Shown: positions 1 through 5,786 of the stretch, piece by piece
Layout of the letters: the number at the start of each line of letters is the position of its first letter
Numbering within the stretch: position 1 is the stretch's first letter
From: CBFIHN01 sp965662575
GTDB taxonomy: Bacteria > Pseudomonadota > Gammaproteobacteria > Francisellales > CACEW01
DNA length: 5,786 bases
Assembly: GCA_965662575.1 (NCBI GenBank)
Contig: CBFIHN010000059.1
Location: forward strand, 1-5,786
Reading direction: 5' to 3'
Notes under the pieces: generated by a model
The model's database searches: none
Told to the model about the DNA's origin: nothing
What the model saw: the letters and a program-made list of their open reading frames with translations, nothing else
Made by a program: the position numbers and the translations under genes

Positions 1-87
1 CTGTTCATTTATTAGTTGCAAACTCCGCTTTTTTAATTAAGGAGAATACTCTGTAGCTTGCCACGGGCACTTTAACGCTTGGGGTTT

Positions 88-119
88 CCTAAGGGGAGTG
101 GGTGAACACTTCCCTTGGG
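88..119 (+). repeat. Inverted repeat forming a 13-bp hairpin with a 6-nt loop
   Basis: Bases 88-100 pair with 107-119 around the loop GGTGAA (101-106). Eleven pairs are Watson-Crick and two are G-T wobbles (90 with 117, 96 with 111). The wobbles pair only in plus-strand RNA; in minus-strand RNA they become A-C mismatches, so the fold is stronger on the plus strand. No T run follows on either strand, so this is not a classic intrinsic terminator. It lies about 70 bp past the stop of the minus-strand carbonic anhydrase gene. It could be a 3'-UTR stabilising structure, part of a small RNA, or a dispersed palindromic repeat. The pairing is read directly from sequence; the role is unknown. Confidence 0.55.
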
Positions 120-130
120 TCGCCGTTGGT

Positions 131-147
131 GCGGCTTTGCTGCTTTT
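131..147 (+). terminator. Weak terminator-like hairpin with TTTT
   Basis: GCGGC (131-135) pairs with GCTGC (139-143) across a TTT loop, with one G-T wobble, and is followed by four T (144-147). On the plus strand this resembles a minimal intrinsic terminator. It would stop transcription entering from the left before it runs antisense into the carbonic anhydrase gene. The stem is only 5 bp and the T tract is short, so it may have no function. Bases 122-125 could instead pair with 132-135. Confidence 0.2.
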
Positions 148-189
148 CGTCTAGCTGTTGCTCGCTATAAACCTGCTTGCAAGAGCCCT

Positions 190-723
190 TTAGCGATCAA
201 GGTGTTCATCTTTTAATTTGACATAATTGTCAGCACTATACTGAAAAAACTGGTGTTCTTGTTCGGTTAATGGTCGAGCTTGGCGAGCTGGGTTACCGAG
301 GTAAAGGTATCCCGAGGTCAGCCTTTTTCCCGGGGCAACTAAGCTGCCTGCACCAACAACAACATGTGACTCAACAATGGCGCCATCCAACACCACGGCA
401 TTCATGCCAATGAGTGATGCATCATAGATGGTGCAACCATGTAATGTTGCGTGATGCCCAACGGTCACCTCATTGCCAATGGTTAGTGCAAAGCCATCGG
501 GATTAAATTCACTTTGGTGGGTGGTATGTAGAACCGCACCATCTTGGATATTGCTGCGCGCACCAATGGTAATGGGCATTAAATCACCGCGAATGGATAC
601 GCAGGGCCAAACAGAGCTGTCGTGGCCTAAAGTCACATTGCCTGAGACAACAGCGGCGCAATCGATAAAAACATTTTCTCCGATAATTGGGGTGAAACCC
701 CTGATAGTTCTTAGGTTTTTCAT
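190..723 (-). CDS. yrdA: Gamma-class carbonic anhydrase family protein (YrdA-like)
   Basis: This 177-residue protein folds as a left-handed beta-helix of hexapeptide repeats (about residues 15-133) with a C-terminal helix (about 148-175). The family takes in trimeric zinc or iron enzymes that interconvert CO2 and bicarbonate in the cytoplasm. The three expected metal-ligand histidines are present: H66 in VLHTT, and H90 and H95 in VGHHATLHG. The family Arg, Asp and Gln-Asp positions are also there: R45 and D47 in IRGD, Q60-D61 in NIQDG. The C-terminal GYLYLGNPARQ and SADNYVKLKDEHL closely match E. coli YrdA as I remember it. Length is normal (YrdA is about 184). I chose ATG at 723 because it places the LR...IG N-terminus as in YrdA; a TTG at 744 would add seven residues. 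Neither start has a clear Shine-Dalgarno sequence. The gene is transcribed divergently from the dehydrogenase. Several YrdA-type proteins have weak or unproven carbonic anhydrase activity, so catalysis is inferred from metal ligands only. Confidence 0.93.
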   Translation of the reverse strand: MKNLRTIRGFTPIIGENVFIDCAAVVSGNVTLGHDSSVWPCVSIRGDLMPITIGARSNIQDGAVLHTTHQSEFNPDGFALTIGNEVTVGHHATLHGCTIYDASLIGMNAVVLDGAIVESHVVVGAGSLVAPGKRLTSGYLYLGNPARQARPLTEQEHQFFQYSADNYVKLKDEHLDR

Positions 724-737
724 GATGCTTGAGTCAC

Positions 738-765
738 TTGCCAAAGTATTTCAAAGGCGTATTAT
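738..765 (+). promoter_or_regulatory. Candidate sigma70 promoter of the glutamate dehydrogenase gene
   Basis: TTGCCA (738-743) matches the -35 consensus at five of six positions and TATTAT (760-765) matches the -10 at five of six, with a 16-bp spacer. Transcription would start near 772, giving a leader of about 25 nt before the ATG at 797. The position fits the gene well; the assignment is by motif only. Confidence 0.45.
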
Positions 766-766
766 A
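761..766 (-). promoter_or_regulatory. Candidate -10 element of the carbonic anhydrase gene
   Basis: On the minus strand bases 766-761 read TATAAT, a perfect -10 hexamer. Transcription would start near 754, giving a leader of about 31 nt before the ATG at 723. No good -35 hexamer is found 15-18 bp upstream (TCGCGG at the 17-bp spacing), and there is no TG extension. It overlaps the plus-strand -10 almost entirely, so RNA polymerase could load in only one direction at a time. Confidence 0.4.
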
Positions 767-796
767 CCGACCGTTGATATATACCGCGAGTCACTC

Positions 797-3700
797 ATGG
801 AATTAGAAACTTTTAATCAAGATAGTCAAGTTTTGGCAAAAATTGGTGAGTTAGTGAAACAAAAGCTCTCTAGCCGCCGTGCACGAATGATTGCCTATTT
901 TGTCCGCCAATACTATGCCAATATTGATGAAGAAGAGTTGCTAGCTCGTGACACCATGGACTTATATGGTGCAATTTTGTCGCACTGGTCGTTTCTTGAA
1001 AATCGGCAGTCAGGTGAAATTAAGGTCAGAGTTTATAATCCAACTTTTGCGAAAGATGGATGGCAGTCAACACATACCGTGGTTGAGGCGGTGATGGATG
1101 ATATGCCGTTTTTAATTGATACCATTACAATGGAGCTCAATCGCTTGGGTATCAACATGCATTTCATTGTGCATGCCGATTCTGTGCGCCTAGAGCGTGA
1201 TGAACAAGGTAACGTGACTAAAGTTCTACGCTTGGATCCGGATAAGCGTGATCAAGGGCAAGCAGAAGCGCCCATTTTTATTGAAGTTGATCGTCAACCA
1301 GATAACTTGGCACATTTGCAAATGGTTCATGATGCCTTGATTAAGGTGCTATCTGATGTACAGTTGGTGGTTGAAGAATATCAGCCAATGCGTAAGCGTT
1401 TACATGCAGTTGTCAAAGAGCTCAAGAAAAATCCGGCAAAGATTGAACAGGATGAGCTGAATGAATCGGTAGAATTTTTAAAGTGGTTAGACAATAATCA
1501 TTTCACGTTTCTTGGCTATCATGAAATGGAAATTGTCAACGAAAAAGATGCGCAATGTTTTAAGTCAGTTGATAATAAAGGGTTGGGTATTTTATCGCGC
1601 AAGGCACGGGCGTGTAGTGACTGTTTAACTGAAGAAATTGATGTTGCGCGCAGGGCCGTATTATCAGCGCGGCCATTGCTTATCTCAAAATCAGATCATA
1701 AATCAAGCATTCATCGCCAGGCGTATATGGATGTGGTTGGGGTTAAAAAATATGATGCCAAAGGGCAGGTGATTGGCCAGTATCGTTTTGTTGGCTTATA
1801 TACATCTGAAGCCTATCATAGTAGCTTGCGTTATATACCATTTTTACGCCATAAACTGAAAAAAATTGTTGAGCGCACCGGTTTTTCTGGTACCGGTTTT
1901 CATGGTAAAAGCCTCACCAATATTCTCGAAAACTTCCCACGCGATGAACTATTTCAAATTGATGAGGAAGAACTCTATCATGCAGGCATTGGTATTATGC
2001 AGATTCAGGAGCGGCCAAAAATCCGTTTGTTTGTCCGCAAAGAAACCTTTGGTCGCTACTATTTTTGTATGGTGTTTGTGCCTAAAGATCGTTATAACAC
2101 CTCATTGCGGTTGCGGTTGCAGAAAATTTTAATGCGCGAGTTAGGTGGTGTGGACTCCACATTTAAACCGAACTTTCTTGAATCGATTCTTCTGCGTATC
2201 GACTACACTATTCGGATTGATCCGAATCAAAAAGCCAAGCGAATTAATTTAAAGGCGATTGAGAACAAATTGGTGGTCGCCGCACGTAACTGGAGTGATG
2301 ATTTACGCTCAGCCTTAGTTGACGCCTATGGTGAGCACCAAGGTTCGATTCTTTATTGCAAATATGGCTATGCTTTTCCGCAAGGCTATCAAGAGACTTT
2401 TCTGCCCCGTTCTGCTGTCAGTGATATTGCGCATATTGAAAAAGCCCTGGAGCACAACGGGTTAGAAATGAGTTTTTACCGGATGCTTGAGGAAAGCGAT
2501 AACCGTATTCGCTTTAAGTTAATTCAGCGTGATCATGGTTTACCATTGAGTGATGTCATCCCAATTTTAGAAAATATGGGCTTGCGCGTTATTGAAGAAT
2601 GGCCTTATGAAGTCACCTTGCCGGATGATGCCTTGGCCTGGATTTCTGATTTTGGCATGGCCATTGAAAATACGATTGTCAAACCTGCAGATATCAAAGA
2701 AATTTTTCAGGATGCCTTTGCCCGTATTTGGCAAGGTTCAGTGGAGAATGATGGTTTTAACCGGCTGATTGTGCTCGCCGGAATGCCTTGGCGTGATATT
2801 TTAGTCTTACGTAGCTATGCCAAATATATGATGCAAATCGGTTTGCATCATAGCCTGCATTATATTGAAGATGCATTAGTTGAATATCCAGCGATTGCTG
2901 GGCAGATTGTCGAATTATTTAAAATACGGCATAACCCAGAGCTGCAAGACACTAACAAGCAAGAAAAAACCCTGGTTAAGTCTATTCATAAATTATTGAA
3001 TTCGGTGACAAGCCTTGATAAAGATCGGATTTTCCGTTTGTTTATTGATGTAATTAAGGCCACTGTGCGTTGTAATTATTTTCAACCGGATAAAGATGGT
3101 GAACTGAAAACGCGCTTATCCTTTAAATTGGATTCTGCAAAGATTCCCGATATGCCAAAACCTGTGCCAGCTTATGGGATATTTGTTTATGCCTCCTATT
3201 TTGAAGGGATTCATTTGCGTGGTACAAAAGTTGCTCGTGGTGGGTTACGCTGGTCAGATCGTCTGGAGGACTATCGCACCGAAGTGCTTGGTTTGATGAA
3301 GGCGCAGCAAGTTAAAAATGCAGTGATTGTGCCAATGGGTGCCAAAGGCGGATTTGTTACCAAGCGGACGAATCCGGCGATGAGCCGAGATGAATTGATG
3401 GCAGAAGGGCGTGCGTGTTACCAAGATTTTATTCGCTCATTACTTGATCTAACCGACAACATTAAAAATAATGCCATTGTGAAGCCAAACAAAGTACGTT
3501 GCCACGATGGTGATGATCCCTATTTTGTTGTTGCTGCAGATAAAGGCACGGCAACGTTTTCTGATTTAGCCAATGCAGTGGCCAAAGAATTTGATTTTTG
3601 GTTGGGCGATGCTTTTGCTTCTGGCGGTAGTAATGGTTATGACCACAAAGCGATGGGGATTACTGCGCGTGGTGCCTGGGAGTCCGTGAAACGCCACTTT

Positions 3701-5647
3701 CTTGGGTTGGGTAAAAACATCATGGAGCAAGACTTCACGGTGGTTGGTGTGGGTGATATGTCAGGTGATGTATTTGGTAATGGGATGCTTTACACTCCAC
3801 ATATTCGTTTGCTTGGTGCTTTCAACCATAAACATATTTTTATTGATCCTAATCCTGATGCGGCAAACAGTTTTAAAGAGCGTCAGCGTTTATTTAATCA
3901 AGTTGGTTCACAATGGACAGATTACAACACCAAGTTAATTAGTGCAGGTGGTGGCGTATTTTCGCGTAGTGCAAAGACCATTGCCATTAGCCCACAAATT
4001 CAAGCATGTTTTCATATTGAAAATGATACCTTAACGCCCAATCAGTTAATTCAAGCGATTTTGACAGCCGATGTTGAGTTATTTTGGAATGGTGGCATTG
4101 GCACCTATGTCAAATCAAGCTCAGAAAATAATTATGAAGTCGGTGATCGTGCCAATGATGCTTTACGTGTCGATGCCTGTGATTTGCGTTGTCAAGTGAT
4201 TGGGGAGGGTGGCAACTTAGGGTTTACCCAGCAAGGCCGTGTTGAGTTCGCTTTGCAAGGTGGTTTGGTCTTTACCGATGCTATTGATAACTCTGCCGGT
4301 GTCAATTGCTCCGACATTGAAGTGAATATTAAAATTCTCTTGCACGATATCATGGAAAAAGGGGAATTAACTGAAAAGCAACGAAATGCATTACTGAGTA
4401 GGATGGAAGGAGAAGTCAGTCAGCTGGTATTGCGGGAAAATTATCGTCAGACGCAGGTGCTCAGTAATATTCGTGCGAATAAAAGTAGTTCAATGGATCT
4501 GTATATCCGTTTGATTCATGAGTTAGAGCGTGAAGCCAATCTGGACCGTGATGTTGAGTTTATTCCTTCAGACAAAGCCTTACAGGGGCGCTTAGCGGCG
4601 GATCAGGGTTTAACCCCACCTGAGCTAGCGGTGTTAATGGCGTATAGTAAAACAGTGATTAAAGAAGCGCTGATGAACTCAGATTTGGCAGAAGATCCTT
4701 ACTTTAGAAGCTATTTGATCTCCGCGTTTCCCAGTGCTTTACAAAAGAAATATGCAAATGATATGTCCAATCACTATTTGGCGAAACAGATTATCATCAC
4801 TCAAGCGACAAATCGCATGATGCATCATATGGGTATCACCTTCTTGCACCGGATGTATGATGAAACTGGGGCAACCCCTGCAATGATTATGCGCGCTTAT
4901 GTGGTGGTCAAAGAGATTTTTGATTTACCCAAATTTTGGGACAAAATTGAAGCGCTAGATGGTCAAATCCCCTCCTTTGTCCAGCGTGATATGATGAAGT
5001 GTATCGGGAAATTAGTCCGTCGTTGTAGTCGCTGGTTATTGCGCGAACATCGTAAAAACCTTGATGTTAATGCCTTGATTAACGTTTGGAAGCCGCAAGT
5101 GCAGCAAGTAACAAAAATGCTGCCCAAGTTAATGAATAATGCTGAAAAAGTGGTGAAGAAAGAGGCAGAAGCTCGATATACCAAATACGGCATTTCACAG
5201 AAGCTGGCCAGTCAAATCTCAGATTTCATTTTTCTATCACCGGCATTTGACGTCATTGATTCAGCCGAAAAAAATCAAGTGAGCTTGGAAGAAATGACGC
5301 AAATTTATTTCCAGTTTAACTCCCATTTATCTTTCTCTTGGTTGCGAGAAACCTTGAAGCAGGTGAATAGTGAAGGTTATTGGGAAATGCTATCGGGTTC
5401 TTCGCTGCGGGATGATTTGGATAATATCCAGCGCCGTTTAAGTGTCAGCGTTATTCAAACAACGGATAAAGGTCAAAAACCTGTTGAACGTGTCGTGCAG
5501 TGGATTTCACAAAACCAATTTTTGGTGAATCGCTGGGGCTATATGATGGATGACTGCAAACTCAGTCAAAATCAATTTACCAAATTATTTGCCGCATTGC
5601 GTAGTTTGATGGATTTGGCCGAATCGTCAAGTCAGCATGTTTCGTAG
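797..5647 (+). CDS. gdhB: NAD-specific glutamate dehydrogenase, large (180-kDa) class
   Basis: This cytoplasmic enzyme oxidatively deaminates glutamate to 2-oxoglutarate, ammonia and NADH (EC 1.4.1.2), mainly for amino-acid catabolism. The 1616-residue length matches P. aeruginosa GdhB (about 1620). The N-terminal half, to about residue 690, is the regulatory ACT/PAS-like part of this family; landmarks are RVYNP (78-82), a motif ending HFTFLGY (235-241), RFVGLYTS (330-337) and PWRDI (664-668). The catalytic core carries ARGGLRWSDR (813-822), PMGAKGGF (846-853), AADKGTATFSD (913-923), AFASGGSNGYDH (939-950), the dinucleotide-binding GVGDMSGDVFGNG (984-996), FWNGGIGTYVK (1096-1106) and GEGGNLG (1136-1142). 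By motif comparison with 50-kDa dehydrogenases, K850 and D915 are the likely catalytic Lys and Asp. The rest is a helical C-terminal region. I chose ATG at 797: it gives the same distance to the first conserved block as in GdhB, with a weak GAG six bases upstream. ATGs at 722 and 725 and an open frame back to 473 run antisense through the carbonic anhydrase gene. The P. aeruginosa enzyme is regulated allosterically by arginine and citrate; whether this one is cannot be told. No frameshift or missing motif is seen. Confidence 0.97.
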   Translation: MELETFNQDSQVLAKIGELVKQKLSSRRARMIAYFVRQYYANIDEEELLARDTMDLYGAILSHWSFLENRQSGEIKVRVYNPTFAKDGWQSTHTVVEAVMDDMPFLIDTITMELNRLGINMHFIVHADSVRLERDEQGNVTKVLRLDPDKRDQGQAEAPIFIEVDRQPDNLAHLQMVHDALIKVLSDVQLVVEEYQPMRKRLHAVVKELKKNPAKIEQDELNESVEFLKWLDNNHFTFLGYHEMEIVNEKDAQCFKSVDNKGLGILSRKARACSDCLTEEIDVARRAVLSARPLLISKSDHKSSIHRQAYMDVVGVKKYDAKGQVIGQYRFVGLYTSEAYHSSLRYIPFLRHKLKKIVERTGFSGTGFHGKSLTNILENFPRDELFQIDEEELYHAGIGIMQIQERPKIRLFVRKETFGRYYFCMVFVPKDRYNTSLRLRLQKILMRELGGVDSTFKPNFLESILLRIDYTIRIDPNQKAKRINLKAIENKLVVAARNWSDDLRSALVDAYGEHQGSILYCKYGYAFPQGYQETFLPRSAVSDIAHIEKALEHNGLEMSFYRMLEESDNRIRFKLIQRDHGLPLSDVIPILENMGLRVIEEWPYEVTLPDDALAWISDFGMAIENTIVKPADIKEIFQDAFARIWQGSVENDGFNRLIVLAGMPWRDILVLRSYAKYMMQIGLHHSLHYIEDALVEYPAIAGQIVELFKIRHNPELQDTNKQEKTLVKSIHKLLNSVTSLDKDRIFRLFIDVIKATVRCNYFQPDKDGELKTRLSFKLDSAKIPDMPKPVPAYGIFVYASYFEGIHLRGTKVARGGLRWSDRLEDYRTEVLGLMKAQQVKNAVIVPMGAKGGFVTKRTNPAMSRDELMAEGRACYQDFIRSLLDLTDNIKNNAIVKPNKVRCHDGDDPYFVVAADKGTATFSDLANAVAKEFDFWLGDAFASGGSNGYDHKAMGITARGAWESVKRHFLGLGKNIMEQDFTVVGVGDMSGDVFGNGMLYTPHIRLLGAFNHKHIFIDPNPDAANSFKERQRLFNQVGSQWTDYNTKLISAGGGVFSRSAKTIAISPQIQACFHIENDTLTPNQLIQAILTADVELFWNGGIGTYVKSSSENNYEVGDRANDALRVDACDLRCQVIGEGGNLGFTQQGRVEFALQGGLVFTDAIDNSAGVNCSDIEVNIKILLHDIMEKGELTEKQRNALLSRMEGEVSQLVLRENYRQTQVLSNIRANKSSSMDLYIRLIHELEREANLDRDVEFIPSDKALQGRLAADQGLTPPELAVLMAYSKTVIKEALMNSDLAEDPYFRSYLISAFPSALQKKYANDMSNHYLAKQIIITQATNRMMHHMGITFLHRMYDETGATPAMIMRAYVVVKEIFDLPKFWDKIEALDGQIPSFVQRDMMKCIGKLVRRCSRWLLREHRKNLDVNALINVWKPQVQQVTKMLPKLMNNAEKVVKKEAEARYTKYGISQKLASQISDFIFLSPAFDVIDSAEKNQVSLEEMTQIYFQFNSHLSFSWLRETLKQVNSEGYWEMLSGSSLRDDLDNIQRRLSVSVIQTTDKGQKPVERVVQWISQNQFLVNRWGYMMDDCKLSQNQFTKLFAALRSLMDLAESSSQHVS

Positions 5648-5679
5648 TTCTGTTACATACTGTATAGCCTATCAATAAC

Positions 5680-5709
5680 TTGGCAGAACGCTAAAAATAA
5701 CTCTATATT
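5680..5709 (+). promoter_or_regulatory. Candidate sigma70 promoter for the gene starting at 5739
   Basis: TTGGCA (5680-5685) and TATATT (5704-5709) each match consensus at five of six positions, with an 18-bp spacer. The predicted start, near 5716, would leave a leader of about 23 nt before the ATG at 5739. The region is AT-rich, so -10-like hexamers are expected by chance; the good -35 is the stronger evidence. Confidence 0.35.
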
Positions 5710-5737
5710 AATTATATGGTTATTTGTTAATTTTTTT
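5695..5737 (+). terminator. AT-rich hairpin with T7 tract, possible terminator of the dehydrogenase gene
   Basis: AAATAACT (5695-5702) pairs with GGTTATTT (5718-5725), with one wobble. After a C-T mismatch, TATA (5704-5707) pairs with TATA (5713-5716) around the loop TTAAT. Seven T follow at 5731-5737, but five bases (GTTAA) separate them from the stem, and the stem holds only one G-C pair. It would be a weak terminator. It also overlaps the candidate promoter's -10, so the two readings compete. No better terminator lies between the dehydrogenase stop and the window edge. Confidence 0.25.
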
Positions 5738-5738
5738 C

Positions 5739-5786
5739 ATGCGACATTTTGCGGTGTTTTTGTTGCTCTCTTTGCTTGCCACAGGT
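5739..5786 (+). CDS. Start of an exported or membrane protein gene, cut by the window edge
   Basis: Sixteen codons are visible, from ATG at 5739 to the last base: MRHFAVFLLLSLLATG. One arginine and a histidine, then an uninterrupted hydrophobic stretch ending in small residues, is the pattern of a Sec signal peptide. It could become a lipoprotein signal if a cysteine follows the final Gly, or be the first membrane segment of an inner-membrane protein. The gene lies 91 bp after the dehydrogenase stop on the same strand. No Shine-Dalgarno sequence precedes it; the preceding bases are a T run. An in-frame TTG at 5724 is the only alternative start before the upstream stop at 5709-5711. Function cannot be judged from this fragment. 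Confidence 0.5.
   Translation, partial: MRHFAVFLLLSLLATG

Larger units (their letters stand above)
1..189. other. Non-coding stretch downstream of the carbonic anhydrase gene
   Basis: No convincing gene lies here. There is no ATG-initiated frame on the plus strand, and the short GTG frames near 98-104 give only 18-22 codons. On the plus strand the left edge reaches a stop in each frame (TAG at 13-15, TAA at 38-40, TAG at 54-56), so the tail of an upstream gene could end here but cannot be identified. A run of six T at 29-34 follows no adequate hairpin inside the window. On the minus strand an ATG at 8-6 could begin a gene leaving the window; only its first eight bases are present. A strong inverted repeat (88-119) and a small hairpin (131-143) are listed separately. 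The stretch matches no tRNA, 4.5S, RNase P or 6S pattern that I can recognise. Confidence 0.6.
731..795. repeat. Pair of 8-bp direct repeats flanking the divergent promoter
   Basis: GAGTCACT occurs at 731-738 and again at 788-795, 57 bp apart. The copies lie on either side of the shared -10 region (760-766). The left copy touches the -35 of the dehydrogenase promoter and sits just before the carbonic anhydrase start. The right copy sits just before the dehydrogenase start and supplies its only GAG. They could be operator half-sites, but an 8-bp repeat in a region this short could also arise by chance. Confidence 0.25.

Noticed and set aside
98..170. Two tiny GTG-initiated frames (98-154, about 18 codons, hydrophobic; 102-170, about 22 codons)
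   Set aside because: The purine-rich AAGGGGA lies directly against the first GTG and only four bases before the second, inside the hairpin stem. There is no independent coding evidence.
161..190. Plus-strand similarity to the E. coli tmRNA segment after the tag stop codon (AACCTGCTT then AGAGCCCT)
   Set aside because: No ANDEN-type tag codons precede it, no tRNA-like ends are present, and the match runs into the stop codon of the carbonic anhydrase gene. It is a short chance resemblance.
1877..1900. Direct repeat ACCGGTTTT, 15 bp apart, encoding TGF-SG-TGF-HG
   Set aside because: The segment has the same length as in P. aeruginosa GdhB as recalled, so it is not a duplication or insertion, only local similarity.
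1866..2132. 88-codon plus-strand frame inside the dehydrogenase gene
   Set aside because: It lies wholly within the conserved gene in another frame, with no recognisable domain.
3702..3938. 78-codon plus-strand frame inside the dehydrogenase gene
   Set aside because: It overlaps the highly conserved dinucleotide-binding region in another frame. Its hydrophobic look follows from the T-rich second codon positions of the shifted frame.
4963..5193. 76-codon minus-strand frame opposite the dehydrogenase C-terminal region
   Set aside because: It is antisense to conserved coding sequence, with no promoter, ribosome-binding site or known motif.
5659..5678. LexA-like half-site TACTGTATA
   Set aside because: The second half (ACAGTA at the proper spacing) is absent.
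5647..5689. Inverted repeat GTTCTG / CAGAAC after the dehydrogenase stop
   Set aside because: Only 6 bp, with a 31-base loop and no T run following, so it is not convincing as a terminator.

Overview
The window reads as chromosomal DNA from a gammaproteobacterium of moderate to low GC (two lines counted by eye gave about 40% and 47%). It is housekeeping in character. I see no transposase, integrase, CRISPR array, tRNA, rRNA or phage gene. The organism call rests on the two proteins: a carbonic anhydrase-like protein closely resembling E. coli YrdA, and a very large NAD-dependent glutamate dehydrogenase resembling Pseudomonas aeruginosa GdhB. The genus cannot be told from this window.

Layout. 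Bases 1-189 carry no convincing gene; they hold a strong inverted repeat (88-119) and a small hairpin followed by four Ts. Bases 190-723 (minus strand) encode a 177-residue gamma-class carbonic anhydrase family protein. Bases 724-796 are a compact divergent intergenic region. Bases 797-5647 (plus strand) encode an intact 1616-residue NAD-specific glutamate dehydrogenase that fills most of the window. Bases 5648-5738 are AT-rich, with a candidate promoter and a terminator-like hairpin. From 5739 to the window edge, the first 16 codons of another plus-strand gene appear to begin, reading like an N-terminal signal sequence.

Working together. The carbonic anhydrase-like gene and the dehydrogenase gene are transcribed away from each other from 73 bp of shared DNA. 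A near-symmetric TATTATA (760-766) can serve as the -10 element in both directions, and the two predicted start points fall about 18 bp apart. The dehydrogenase converts glutamate to 2-oxoglutarate, ammonia and NADH, feeding amino-acid carbon into the TCA cycle. The carbonic anhydrase-like protein may act on CO2/bicarbonate. A direct metabolic link between them is only conjecture.

I did not find a previously undescribed system. The observations most worth a second look are the shared symmetric promoter, the unexplained structured stretch at 1-189, and the start-site correction of the dehydrogenase.
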